A stretch of DNA of 55,019 bases. It comes from Candidatus Poribacteria bacterium (lineage in GTDB: Bacteria; Poribacteria; WGA-4E; WGA-3G). The stretch lies in contig JAJEET010000048.1 in the NCBI GenBank assembly GCA_022820835.1, positions 1 through 55,019 on the forward strand. Reading direction: 5' to 3'. Below the pieces are notes generated by a model, which searched no databases, was not told the DNA's origin, and saw nothing but the letters and a program-made list of their open reading frames with translations. How positions within the stretch are numbered: the first letter of the stretch is position 1; the number at the start of each line of letters is the position of its first letter. The position numbers were made by a program, and so were the translations under genes. Below, one piece after another: positions 25,644 through 34,868 of the stretch.

Positions 25644-28448
25644 ATGCAAGGATTATCACTTAATTTTCGTTCAGAAACGCTTTTCACGTTGACTGATAAG
25701 ATTAAATCCAGTATTGAGGGACGGATGAGTTGGGGAGATACGTTTGGCTTGGGACTCGGTGTTAAATCGGATAAACATCTGATCATTTGGACACCGAAAG
25801 AAACTTCGGAAGGCGACATTCTACCCGGTTTCGACTCAGAAGATGGCAATCTTACCGTTAAAATGCGACCACGACCCGGAGCATGGGTCTCTTGGATCGA
25901 TGAAGCGAAAGTCGCTGCTGAGACGAACGACGACTACGATCGGGTCCACAGAAGTATACAGGAATTGGAGCGGAATGCGCGCCAAATCACAGATTTCGCC
26001 GATGGTGTTATCTCGGACATAATCATCCAAAACGTGGGAAAATCCCTGACGCTTTCTGAACTTGTACAAGATGTTTTGAAAGCACGTTTAGCAATACCGA
26101 GTACCGTTAAAACGGGTGGTTATATACTCGCGCGAATTGATGATACACACGCCGATGCTATGCACTCAGCAACCGTTATCATCCCCGAGCAGACCCACAT
26201 ACATCGTGTCCATCTCAATGAGGATATTCTGTTTGACCAAATACTCGCTAATGATCACAACCTAATTCTCGTCGTGCTCCGAACGCATATTAAGAAATAC
26301 CCGGACCCAGCGGATTTGGAGTACACTCTAACACTGAATACCCGATTGTCCGATATTTTGGTTCCCGATGAAGATGCGGAGACATCGGAGACAACTGAAG
26401 TGCTTGACCCTATTCAAGTACTTGCTACAGCAGCTGTCTACGATCCACTTGAACCTGACACATTCAAGTTAAAACCTATCACGTTCAAGGCATCTAAGGA
26501 AGAAATTGAGACAGCGATCACTGAAAGTTCAAAGAAAATAGAAGCGTACACGATAAAAGCGAACCAACACGCTCACCAACTCATGTCACAGTTCCAGCAA
26601 GGCGTTGAGACTCGGCTGCGCGCACTCGTACTTAGCCCCGGACAACGCGTTCACAATAAAGTTTGGGACGACCTCGTGGTGCGAGAACTACGGAACACAA
26701 TGTTCGCTTTCGTCGAATTCTACATGGAATACCTCAATGAACATTTTCACGAGGAAGTCGCCGGCCCAAAAACCGACGCACTCAGCCAGAATATCGAACC
26801 AATGATAGAATTCTGGCAGTTGCAAGATAACCAACAGCTAACACTAAATCACCTCATCCAATCTTCTTACAGATTGGCGAATCAGGTACTTGATAGAGCT
26901 GCTGGACTATTTTATGACTTAGTGTTTGAGCGAGACTTCATCGAAACGGGGCTTGTCGCGGAAGTCGAGATTCTCACTTATGAAAATAATGAACTGCTAG
27001 ATGAAATTTATATGCCAGTATGGACACGCGGGAGCGTGCGAGAAAAAATGGCAGGTATCGGACTCCGATCAACCTTCCACGCAGACCAAATCGAACGTTT
27101 GACAACCATTTGGCTGCAATTAATTGAACTCGCTAACTTTGTTAGCCAGCAGAAACAAGACTTTGAAACCGTTATTCAACCATTAGTCGATCTCTTATTA
27201 ACCCCGAAAATCGGACAAGTACAGCGCCGATCACAGAAGACACCACAGCGTGCAAAGGCAACCAACTTCCCAGGCTTTGAAATCCCTGATGAGGCATTTC
27301 ATCGGCTGCTTGATCACGTGAAATTGCATCTGTCAACGATAAAGCAATGGTTGATGCATCTGCCTCCGAACACAGACCCACAACAGCATTATGCAACGTT
27401 GTGGACGCTCTTGTTAGACGGTAGGCTGCGTGAGCAGCTCCTCGCGAATGTCCAACCGACCTGTGATATTAACCTCAGCGTCCCCGACCAGACAAAGCGA
27501 CTCATCAACCTTATGCTCGGAAGTGCCTTGATTATCCACGCCGAAAAGGATCGGAAACTGATAGAACGCAATCTGAATCGGGCAATTAATTCAAAGACCG
27601 GTCACGAATTGGCAAATATCACTTCGGCTGCTATGCTCTCTATACATGGAGATACACTCCTCGAAGTACTCTACGAGGAATTGTCCGGGTATTACGATAC
27701 TTTAAAGAAACGAGCCAATAGGATCACAAACGCACCCCAGAAGGCGAAAAAGCGGAAACGCGGACGCTCGAATAACGGTAGCGCGCCAGATGTTGAAACA
27801 ATTGCGTCTGAGCAGCAGAAAGTCGAGGAACTGATGACTTTCCTGAAGCCTTACCGACAGGAAGAGGTGATCGTTACTTTAGCGACTGCCGGACTTAATC
27901 CACGCACTTCAAAACTTGAGGAGATACGGAAACAGCAGGTCCTCAGTTTCGATGTAAGTGATTTGCCGACGATAGGTGAAACTTGGCTTAATGAGAGCAA
28001 AGGCGTTGAAGACTATCCAAATCTGCGGATGTTCCTCCTGCAGAATCAGATTCCAATCTCCACAACCGGACGCTTACTGATGGAACTGCGTCAACAATTT
28101 CCTGATGAACTTTTCAACCATGTTTTAGGTCTCATTCAAGAGGTGAAGGCACTTCAAAGTACCGATTACAAGGGGGATCTGCTGGACCAATTTGTCACCT
28201 ATATCTCCGAAAAAATATGGCGATGGGAACTAACGCAGATTACGGAAACTGAACTGCCACTCTTGCTGAAGGAAAAAGTACTCGCTTCGACAATCTGCTA
28301 TGAGAAAGAGGTAGATACCTTGTTGGAATACGTCGAACGTTACGATGAGCTGGTATCAACGAAACTGTCAACGGATTCCGAAATGGACAATCATCGCCAA
28401 TATATTGAGGAACAATTCCAGGCGATCGTTGAATCTCTTTTAGTATAG
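25644..28448 (+). CDS. Large protein of unknown family (934 aa)
   Basis: I do not recognise any domain. There is no signal peptide or transmembrane helix, so it should be cytosolic. Residues ~1-260 look mixed alpha/beta (HLIIWTPKE; GGYILARIDDTHADAM; NLILVVLRTHIKKYP). From ~270 onward it is almost entirely helical with many Gln, Leu and Glu residues, interrupted by two basic, disorder-prone segments (about residues 530-545 and 695-710, with KKRKRGR near 701). The length and helical repeats suggest a scaffold or large complex subunit. It leads a group with the dehydrogenase-like and XdhC-like genes. Confidence 0.85.
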   Translation: MQGLSLNFRSETLFTLTDKIKSSIEGRMSWGDTFGLGLGVKSDKHLIIWTPKETSEGDILPGFDSEDGNLTVKMRPRPGAWVSWIDEAKVAAETNDDYDRVHRSIQELERNARQITDFADGVISDIIIQNVGKSLTLSELVQDVLKARLAIPSTVKTGGYILARIDDTHADAMHSATVIIPEQTHIHRVHLNEDILFDQILANDHNLILVVLRTHIKKYPDPADLEYTLTLNTRLSDILVPDEDAETSETTEVLDPIQVLATAAVYDPLEPDTFKLKPITFKASKEEIETAITESSKKIEAYTIKANQHAHQLMSQFQQGVETRLRALVLSPGQRVHNKVWDDLVVRELRNTMFAFVEFYMEYLNEHFHEEVAGPKTDALSQNIEPMIEFWQLQDNQQLTLNHLIQSSYRLANQVLDRAAGLFYDLVFERDFIETGLVAEVEILTYENNELLDEIYMPVWTRGSVREKMAGIGLRSTFHADQIERLTTIWLQLIELANFVSQQKQDFETVIQPLVDLLLTPKIGQVQRRSQKTPQRAKATNFPGFEIPDEAFHRLLDHVKLHLSTIKQWLMHLPPNTDPQQHYATLWTLLLDGRLREQLLANVQPTCDINLSVPDQTKRLINLMLGSALIIHAEKDRKLIERNLNRAINSKTGHELANITSAAMLSIHGDTLLEVLYEELSGYYDTLKKRANRITNAPQKAKKRKRGRSNNGSAPDVETIASEQQKVEELMTFLKPYRQEEVIVTLATAGLNPRTSKLEEIRKQQVLSFDVSDLPTIGETWLNESKGVEDYPNLRMFLLQNQIPISTTGRLLMELRQQFPDELFNHVLGLIQEVKALQSTDYKGDLLDQFVTYISEKIWRWELTQITETELPLLLKEKVLASTICYEKEVDTLLEYVERYDELVSTKLSTDSEMDNHRQYIEEQFQAIVESLLV

Positions 28449-28525
28449 TGCTTTGTCCACCTTGAATTTATAATACGTTAACCAAGGACGAGGTCTCCTC
28501 GCCCGATACCGATGTAGGATGATCC

Positions 28526-29437
28526 ATGAAAGTATCTTTGTTAGGCAACAGTCAGTTTGCCGTCTCGACTGCCTGGGGCTTGTGTTTATCAGAGACGGCA
28601 AGCGAAATTGTCTTTGTGTCCGAGGCAACATCAACCAAAAATCGGTTTATCCCTTCAAAAGAGGGGACGCCAGAAAGCCTCCGCGATCTCGTGGAATCAA
28701 ATGCCTTGAGTGCAAGTGATACAACCCTCTCGTTCTCCGATTCTTTTGAGAGTTTGGCCGGCACAGACGTGATTATTCTACTCCCCTCGACTGGACAAAC
28801 CGGTTTCCGCTCTACTCAAGCCTCGAAAACGACGGGGCTCGCAATCGTGAAGCGGTATGTCTCCGAAATCCAGCAGCACGCATCCGACGCGACGGTTTTG
28901 GTGGCAATATCCCCCGCAAATTTCATCGCTGCATGGATGCATCAGGCACGCAGCGGCGGAAAAATTATCGGTCTCGGAAACGGAGCCGCAACAGCACACT
29001 TAACCGCTGAAATTGCGAAGCGGACCGAGGTCTCCGTAAAAGATGTATCAGCACTGACAATCGGGAGTGACGCAGAGGCGTATCCACTTCCACAGTACTG
29101 CCGAGTGAACGGTATTCCATTAGCACAACTCATCGGAGACGCAGATGCCGAAAGCCTTTGTGAAACAGTATCACAGCGTTACACCAACAATCCACAATCG
29201 CAATACACACTGATAAGTCATATTTTACAAGTCGTTTCAGCGATTGCGCTTGATAGAAAACGGGTGATGAGCGTCGGTACACACATATCCGCTGGTGAAA
29301 CATCGGTTTATCTCAATGTGCCTGCCCAAATCGGGAGTAACGGCGTGGAGGCTATTGTTCCACTTGAATTGGATAACGATCAGCGCGAGCAGTTTAAAAA
29401 ATTAGTCACCCAGAGTGCTGAAGATCAAGCTCCGTAA
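28526..29437 (+). CDS. Lactate/malate dehydrogenase-like pseudoenzyme
   Basis: The C-terminal half aligns well by eye with the MDH/LDH family: VSVKDVSALTIGSDAEAYPLPQ (in pieces) and YCRVNGIPLAQLI match the [22 protein letters not shown] and GIPLTELI region. The catalytic His of GGHGD is missing (G180-S-D-A-E), the Asn-Pro of TNP reads S129-P130, and the NAD-binding GxGxxG reads G7-N-S-Q-F-A. The region with the substrate Arg and partner Asp is also altered. It is thus probably catalytically inactive or has a changed role. It lies 77 bases after the 934-aa gene. Confidence 0.75.
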   Translation: MKVSLLGNSQFAVSTAWGLCLSETASEIVFVSEATSTKNRFIPSKEGTPESLRDLVESNALSASDTTLSFSDSFESLAGTDVIILLPSTGQTGFRSTQASKTTGLAIVKRYVSEIQQHASDATVLVAISPANFIAAWMHQARSGGKIIGLGNGAATAHLTAEIAKRTEVSVKDVSALTIGSDAEAYPLPQYCRVNGIPLAQLIGDADAESLCETVSQRYTNNPQSQYTLISHILQVVSAIALDRKRVMSVGTHISAGETSVYLNVPAQIGSNGVEAIVPLELDNDQREQFKKLVTQSAEDQAP

Positions 29438-29596
29438 CATTTTAATCATGGGGCCTCCCGTTCATTTTTTTCGTGGAAAAATGGTTTCTGATAAAAAACA
29501 AAAACGATAGTCCGTAATGAAATGGAGGACGGCTCTACGAAAATGGCACTTGAAGCAACAAACCCACCTCGCTGAACCGCAAGGAAAGTTAAAAAG

Positions 29597-30706
29597 ATGC
29601 GAGAAATATACCAAAAAATCCCTCAACTCATTGAATCCGATCAAGTCGGTGCCTACTGTACAGTTGTCGAAACGAAAGGTTCAACGCCGCAAAAACCCGG
29701 TTCAAAGCTGCTTATTCTTCCAGATCTGCGGAACATCGGGACACTCGGTGGCGGTTGTGTGGAAGCGGAAGCGCGCCGACAGGCGATTGGATTGATGCAA
29801 GGCGGTGTGCCGCGACTCCTCGAATTCCAATTGGATAGCGATTACGGATGGGACGATGGACTCATCTGTGGCGGGAACATGAAAATCTTCATTGACCTGC
29901 CAAAAACCGAAGCGGAAGCAGAGATGTTCGCACGCCTGCAAGCACTGAACGCCGAAAAAACGCCTATCGTCTGCGCGACCGTCGTGACGAGTGCTAAACC
30001 CGGCGTTGATGTCGGCATGAAAATGATCTTCGCGACGACCGGTGAACGGATCGGCACATTGGGTGACTCGGACCTAGAGACTGCAGTGGAAGCGGAAACC
30101 GCCAGCGTGCTTGAAGATAACCGAGCGCGTCTGTTCCGTGAGAACGATGCGGCTGCGGTCTTCTTAGAGCCGATGCAACCGCGTCCGACGCTACTCATCG
30201 CCGGTGCCGGGCATGTCGGCCAAGCACTCTGTCATCTCGCAAGTTGGTTAGATTTCGATGTCGTTATTGTTGACGATCGCGCCGATTTCGCCTCCGCTGA
30301 ACGCTTACCAGAAGCAGACAAGATTATCATCGGCGACATCGCGACCGAACTCCGAAATTATCCGATTACCCCGCTCACCTACGTCGTGATTGTCACCCGT
30401 GGACATCAGCACGATGAATCTGCACTACACAGCGTTGTCGAATCAGATGCACGTTACATCGGCTTAATAGGCAGCCGTCGTAAGATTAAGTTGATATTTG
30501 ACGATTTAATGGAGGTTGGGATTTCCAAAGAGAGGCTCCAGCGGGTTTATGCCCCCATCGGGTTAGATATTAACTCGAAAACTGTACCGGAGATCGCTGT
30601 CAGCATCGCATCACAGTTGATCCAGGTCCGCAATGCGGCTGAAGACATTCAGACCTTTGACGCGCAACCCGCACGAATGCCAACCGTTAAAATAGCAGAG
30701 GCATAA
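29597..30706 (+). CDS. XdhC/CoxI family protein
   Basis: XdhC-type proteins handle and insert the molybdenum cofactor in xanthine dehydrogenase-type enzymes. The N-terminal XdhC_CoxI domain has ETKGSTPQKPGSKLLI, LGGGCVEAEA (about 50-59) and ICGGNM (90-95). The C-terminal Rossmann domain has IAGAGHVGQAL (about 201-211), VVIVDDR and IGLIGSRRKI. No molybdenum hydroxylase genes lie in the window, so its client is elsewhere or it has another role. AAGGAAAG lies upstream of the ATG. Confidence 0.9.
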   Translation: MREIYQKIPQLIESDQVGAYCTVVETKGSTPQKPGSKLLILPDLRNIGTLGGGCVEAEARRQAIGLMQGGVPRLLEFQLDSDYGWDDGLICGGNMKIFIDLPKTEAEAEMFARLQALNAEKTPIVCATVVTSAKPGVDVGMKMIFATTGERIGTLGDSDLETAVEAETASVLEDNRARLFRENDAAAVFLEPMQPRPTLLIAGAGHVGQALCHLASWLDFDVVIVDDRADFASAERLPEADKIIIGDIATELRNYPITPLTYVVIVTRGHQHDESALHSVVESDARYIGLIGSRRKIKLIFDDLMEVGISKERLQRVYAPIGLDINSKTVPEIAVSIASQLIQVRNAAEDIQTFDAQPARMPTVKIAEA

Positions 30707-30709
30707 AAA

Positions 30710-31060
30710 ATGGATAATATTCATATTCCAAGCGATAAATCTTACACACTCAGCGAAGTTATTGCGGCTGTAAAACAGACGCTTGATGGTGTCAGCGTAC
30801 AATCGGCAGAGAACAAACTCCGGTATTCGGCCACCGACCTCTACTGGCTCCTCCACGACATGCTCCGATATATCAATCAGAACGTCCCGGGTGAGTATGT
30901 CCTACACCCTATAAGAAAAGATACCTACCAAGTGAGATACTCCACTGAGGATTCCGCGAAACGGAAATCAAGCCAGAAACTGAAAGCAAATGTCAACCGA
31001 ACGGCAAAATATCTCGAAGAGTTAACCGGTAGGAAGCCATCATGGGGTAAAGAAGAGTAG
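30710..31060 (+). CDS. Small hypothetical protein (116 aa)
   Basis: I do not recognise this protein. It starts three bases after the XdhC-like gene and so is probably co-transcribed. The sequence is mixed: an N-terminal helix (YTLSEVIAAVKQTLDGV), YSATDLYWLLHDMLRYINQNV, a beta segment (YVLHPIRKDTYQVRY) and a basic C-terminus (KRKSSQKLKANVNR). It has no membrane segment and no metal motif. Confidence 0.7.
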   Translation: MDNIHIPSDKSYTLSEVIAAVKQTLDGVSVQSAENKLRYSATDLYWLLHDMLRYINQNVPGEYVLHPIRKDTYQVRYSTEDSAKRKSSQKLKANVNRTAKYLEELTGRKPSWGKEE

Positions 31061-31105
31061 GTGTGCCTCAAATGCCAAAATTTTATGAACCAAGGAGAAT
31101 ATTTC

Positions 31106-32002
31106 GTGAATCAGGAACCAAAAGTAACAGTTAAAGATATTGAGATGTCCGTGGATGCATTGGATGCCCAGAAAGCCGCAGACATTTTTGAAGAACACGG
31201 CTGTCTTGTTGTCCGCGGGCTGATGACACCTTATATCGAAGCACTACACAAAGATATTGAAGCAGCCGCAGCGGAATCCATATCGCTACTCGACAAGGCA
31301 GAACGGATTGTCGAGGGATGGCGCACGCCGAACGGTACGTTGTTCTTACCGGCACCCGACGGCTATGAACGCGACAAACAGATCATGGTATTAGCGGTAA
31401 ATTATCAGACGAGTGCTGCGTTTTTCCAATCCGCTTTCGATGAAAACACTGCCGATCTCGTCGAGGCGATATTAGGACCAAATGTCGAGATTTTCGGCAA
31501 CGGGCAGTGCCTTTATAAGGAACCCGTTGGTGGACATCCGAAGCATCTACATCAGGATTCTGCGTACTTTGAACACCGCTATCAGGGACCTGTCGGTATT
31601 TTGAGTTATGTTGTAGACACCGACTTGGTAAATGGCGCGTTACACGTCGTTCCGGGGTCCCACCGACTTGGGCAACTCAAGCATATTGACACGTTCTCGC
31701 ATCTTGGTCTGGCGGAGGATGAGTGGCCCTGGGAGAGCGCACTCCCAGTCGAAGGCAACGCCGGCGATTCGATCTTCTTCAACGTCAAGACCGTACACGG
31801 TTCCAAACAGAACATGTCCAATAAACCGCGTCCGATTTTCATCAATCGCTATCGCCGAACAGACGACTTTGTCATCATCGGTGGAACAACCACAGCAAAC
31901 CGCGCAGAAGCAGAGAAACGCGCCGCCGCTGCTGAGGAAGCGAAGAAATCTAATAGCGATCGCGGCTTGATGTTACGAGGCTTCCGTCCGTTTGCTGCAT
32001 AG
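31106..32002 (+). CDS. Phytanoyl-CoA dioxygenase (PhyH) family protein A
   Basis: PhyH-family enzymes use iron(II) and 2-oxoglutarate to hydroxylate small molecules or lipids. The iron ligands are H149-x-D151 (HLHQDSAYF) and distal H231 (TVHGS), with R242 a likely 2-oxoglutarate ligand. NGALHVVPGSHR is the usual core strand. I chose GTG 31106 (298 aa) because AAGGAG lies at 31092-31097; an upstream GTG at 31061 abuts the previous gene but lacks a good site. The C-terminus has an Ala/Glu-rich helix (~265-283). Substrate unknown. Confidence 0.88.
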   Translation: MNQEPKVTVKDIEMSVDALDAQKAADIFEEHGCLVVRGLMTPYIEALHKDIEAAAAESISLLDKAERIVEGWRTPNGTLFLPAPDGYERDKQIMVLAVNYQTSAAFFQSAFDENTADLVEAILGPNVEIFGNGQCLYKEPVGGHPKHLHQDSAYFEHRYQGPVGILSYVVDTDLVNGALHVVPGSHRLGQLKHIDTFSHLGLAEDEWPWESALPVEGNAGDSIFFNVKTVHGSKQNMSNKPRPIFINRYRRTDDFVIIGGTTTANRAEAEKRAAAAEEAKKSNSDRGLMLRGFRPFAA

Positions 32003-32039
32003 GGACAACAATAGGCAGATAGATAAATCTTTAATGTGG

Positions 32040-32080
32040 TAGGCGCGGTTTGAAACCGCGCCTATTCTTTTTCGTTTTTT
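32040..32080. terminator. Bidirectional terminator between convergent genes
   Basis: TAGGCGCGGTT-TGA-AACCGCGCCTA (32040-32064) is a perfect 11-bp hairpin with a 3-base loop, followed by TTCTTTTTCGTTTTTT. It lies between the stops of the PhyH (+) and WD40 (-) genes. The stem belongs to the palindrome family seen at 18358, 18602 and 47061. Confidence 0.8.
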
Positions 32081-32090
32081 CTGCTGAAAA

Positions 32091-34331
32091 CTACGGATCC
32101 AATTCCCAAATCAGGATCGTCCCGTCCTCACTTCCACTTGCAAGTGTTTGTCCATCGGGACTGAACGCAACTGAGTTCACCGAACTTTTGTGCCCAATAA
32201 GCGTTGTTTTAAGCTGATGTGTGCTCATATCCCATAGGAAAATCCCACCTGACCAACCTCCGTCTGGAAGCAATGTGCTACTCCCACTTGCAAGGATACT
32301 ACCATCGGGACTGAAAACGAGAGAATTAACAGCAGCGCGGGCACTTGGATTTACGACAAGAGAGGTTATCGGGTTAGCAGTTATGGAATCCCACAGGTAA
32401 ATTGTGCCGTTCTGATCTCCACTGACAAGCGTTCGTCCATCCGGACTGAAAGCAACACTTCGAACATCTATTTCATGTTCGGTGAGAGTCGCTTTCAGTT
32501 TTCGACGCCGCGAATCCCAAAGACGGACAGTTTTATCAGCACTTCCGCTCGCGATTGTCTGTCCATCCGGACTAAAAGCAACAGAAAGTACATGATATGT
32601 ATGCCCTTTGAGTGTTGCCTTATGGTGACCAAAGAAGGCACCTCGCAAACCGTGAAGGAATGAGTCGCGTGTTGTAGTTTTGGCGTTCCATAACCGAAGC
32701 GTCCCATCGCCACTGCCACTCACGAGTATCTCGCCATTTGGACTAAAAGCGATACCGCTTTGGTTTGGAATTCGGCTGTCGGGAACTTTACCATGTCCTT
32801 TGAGTGTGACTTGGTATTCACCAGTAGCAGCATCCCACAGAAGAACCTCGGCTTTTCCACCAGAACTCTGTATGCTGAGACTTAAACTTGCAAGTGTATC
32901 CCCATTCGGCGAAAACGCAACAGATCGAACCTTTACTTGATGGGGATGTCCCTCACAGAGAACTTTGAGTTTTTCATCTGTAGTATCCCATAACCGGACT
33001 AAGTATTCATGTCCAGTAGCAAGAAACTGACCATCTGGACTGAAGGTAATAGAATTCGTCTCCCGGTTATGACCGGTTATGGTATGTCGAAGTTTGGATT
33101 TTCGGATGTCTGTGGGGTCTATGTCCCACAGATAGATACCGGATTCACTTTTGGGTGCGTAGCTTCGGGCAGCGAGGGTGCGCCCATCGGGACTAAACAA
33201 CAAACGGTAGAAAGAACCTTTTCCGGTGAGTGTTGCCTTACGTTCCCCAGTGCCGGGATCCCAAAATATAATTTCGTTGTCACTTGAGACAGCAAGGATG
33301 CGTCCATCGGGGCTAAAGGCGATTGATTCGACACGTTTCGTGGCGTAATCCACCAGTTTAGGAACACCACCAGAAATCACAATCATTTTAACGTATTTTG
33401 GATCGCCTACAAGTGTATTCTTCAACTGTCCGGTTTGTAACTTCCATAACTGAACCGTGTAGTTGTTTCCACCGCCAGTCGCAATCGTTTTCCCATCAGG
33501 CGAGAACACAGGACGCGTCATATGAGAACCCTTGATCCCTAATCTCATCGTTATTTTCCCAGTGTCAGGGTCCCACAAACGAAGTTCAGTTCTACTTGCA
33601 CCATAGAGAAGCGTTCCATCGGAATTGAAAACAATGTTGTCGGTTCCAGTCGTATCCTCCAGACGCACCTTAAATTCACCCGTAGCAACATCCCACAATC
33701 GGACATCTTCTCGTCTATTCTCTCGTCTACTGCTCACGAGTGTGCGTCCATCTGGGCTGAACATCACTCCGTCAACAATTTTATCCGGTGTCCGAATTTG
33801 TCTGTGTTCACCGGTGTCAATGTCCCACACCCAAATCACACCATCAAAGTCACCACTTGCTAGCATTTTCCCATCTGGGCTAAATGCAACAGAAGTTACT
33901 CTTTTTCTGTGGCCTTCAAAAGTGGTTTTGATTTCTCGCGTGTGGGTATCCCACAACCGAATTTCGTGATGTTCCCAACTGTTCCTCGGACACGTTAAAT
34001 ACCGCCAATCCGGACTAAGAACAGTTTCGTCAGTTCCTCCCTCCCGATGATCTGTTAGTAGTTTTATTTCTTTTCCTGTTTGGACATCATAGATCCAAAC
34101 GCCGATTGAGGTGAATACGGCGAGTTGGTTGCTATCGGGCGAAAACTGATATGAGCGTGCTCTCCCAATATCAGTTAAATGTCCTTCACGGTTCTCTATT
34201 TGCCCTTTTCCGAGCCGCATCTTTGCCCCTTCAGGCAATTCCCATCGCATGTAATCTTCCGCGAAAGTAGATGGGAGAAAGAGCATGCTGATGAACAGCA
34301 TTGCAGAGATAACAGTAAGTGTCCATTTCAT
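32091..34331 (-). CDS. Secreted WD40 double-propeller protein
   Basis: About 15 WD40 repeats (FSPDG..LASGS..T..LWD) follow an N-terminal signal peptide (cleavage likely after TFA, near residue 21 of the start used here). The count fits two seven-bladed beta-propellers that would serve as a protein-binding scaffold in the periplasm or outside. The mature N-terminus shares MRLGKGQI and IGVWIYDVQTGKE with the two other WD40 proteins in the window. I chose ATG 34331, ten bases after GAGGAA; an upstream TTG start would add six residues. No enzymatic domain is attached. Confidence 0.88.
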   Translation of the reverse strand: MKWTLTVISAMLFISMLFLPSTFAEDYMRWELPEGAKMRLGKGQIENREGHLTDIGRARSYQFSPDSNQLAVFTSIGVWIYDVQTGKEIKLLTDHREGGTDETVLSPDWRYLTCPRNSWEHHEIRLWDTHTREIKTTFEGHRKRVTSVAFSPDGKMLASGDFDGVIWVWDIDTGEHRQIRTPDKIVDGVMFSPDGRTLVSSRRENRREDVRLWDVATGEFKVRLEDTTGTDNIVFNSDGTLLYGASRTELRLWDPDTGKITMRLGIKGSHMTRPVFSPDGKTIATGGGNNYTVQLWKLQTGQLKNTLVGDPKYVKMIVISGGVPKLVDYATKRVESIAFSPDGRILAVSSDNEIIFWDPGTGERKATLTGKGSFYRLLFSPDGRTLAARSYAPKSESGIYLWDIDPTDIRKSKLRHTITGHNRETNSITFSPDGQFLATGHEYLVRLWDTTDEKLKVLCEGHPHQVKVRSVAFSPNGDTLASLSLSIQSSGGKAEVLLWDAATGEYQVTLKGHGKVPDSRIPNQSGIAFSPNGEILVSGSGDGTLRLWNAKTTTRDSFLHGLRGAFFGHHKATLKGHTYHVLSVAFSPDGQTIASGSADKTVRLWDSRRRKLKATLTEHEIDVRSVAFSPDGRTLVSGDQNGTIYLWDSITANPITSLVVNPSARAAVNSLVFSPDGSILASGSSTLLPDGGWSGGIFLWDMSTHQLKTTLIGHKSSVNSVAFSPDGQTLASGSEDGTILIWELDP

Positions 34332-34397
34332 AAATCGGAGGTTCCTCAAGAAATACTTGTAGGATTATGTATTAAAATCCAATCGTCGTTATTGTGG

Positions 34398-34817
34398 TCA
34401 ACCTAACTGATACAACATCAGGTAGATAATCACACCTGTTACCGAGACATACAGCCAGATTGGAAAGGTAATTTTTGCAATGCGACGGTGCGCATCAAAC
34501 CGTTCGCGCCACGCCAAATAGAGGGTACGCAACGCTAAAGGTACTATAATGAACGCCAGAATGATGTGTGAAATCAGGATGGTAAAATAGACGGGGCGAA
34601 TCCATCCCCGCTGTGTAAACGGCTTTGACCCGGCATTGGCGTGGTAGATAACGTAACTCACAAGGAAAAGCACAGACACACCAAAAGCCGCGAGCATACA
34701 GTTTTTATGTGCTGTAATTTTCCGCCGCCGAATGAACACATACCCGATTGTTAGCAGAATACAGCTGATTGTGTTTAGTGTTGCGTTGACCGTTGGCAGA
34801 TCCGAGATTTCAAGCAC
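34398..34817 (-). CDS. DUF420 membrane protein
   Basis: This 139-aa protein has four predicted transmembrane segments and the DUF420 pattern (LPTVNATLNTISCILLTIGYVFIRRRKI in pieces; HKNCMLAAFGVSVLFLVSYVIYH; HIILAFIIVPLALRTLY; RRIAKITFPIWLYVSVTGVIIYLML). Family members often lie near cytochrome c oxidase genes and may help its assembly or electron transfer. None is seen here. The start is GTG with AGGAGG upstream on the - strand. Confidence 0.9.
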   Translation of the reverse strand: MLEISDLPTVNATLNTISCILLTIGYVFIRRRKITAHKNCMLAAFGVSVLFLVSYVIYHANAGSKPFTQRGWIRPVYFTILISHIILAFIIVPLALRTLYLAWRERFDAHRRIAKITFPIWLYVSVTGVIIYLMLYQLG

Positions 34818-34868
34818 GTCTTCCTCCTGTGTCCTTACTTCGGCACAACGGCGTGTGCCTGCTACTTT

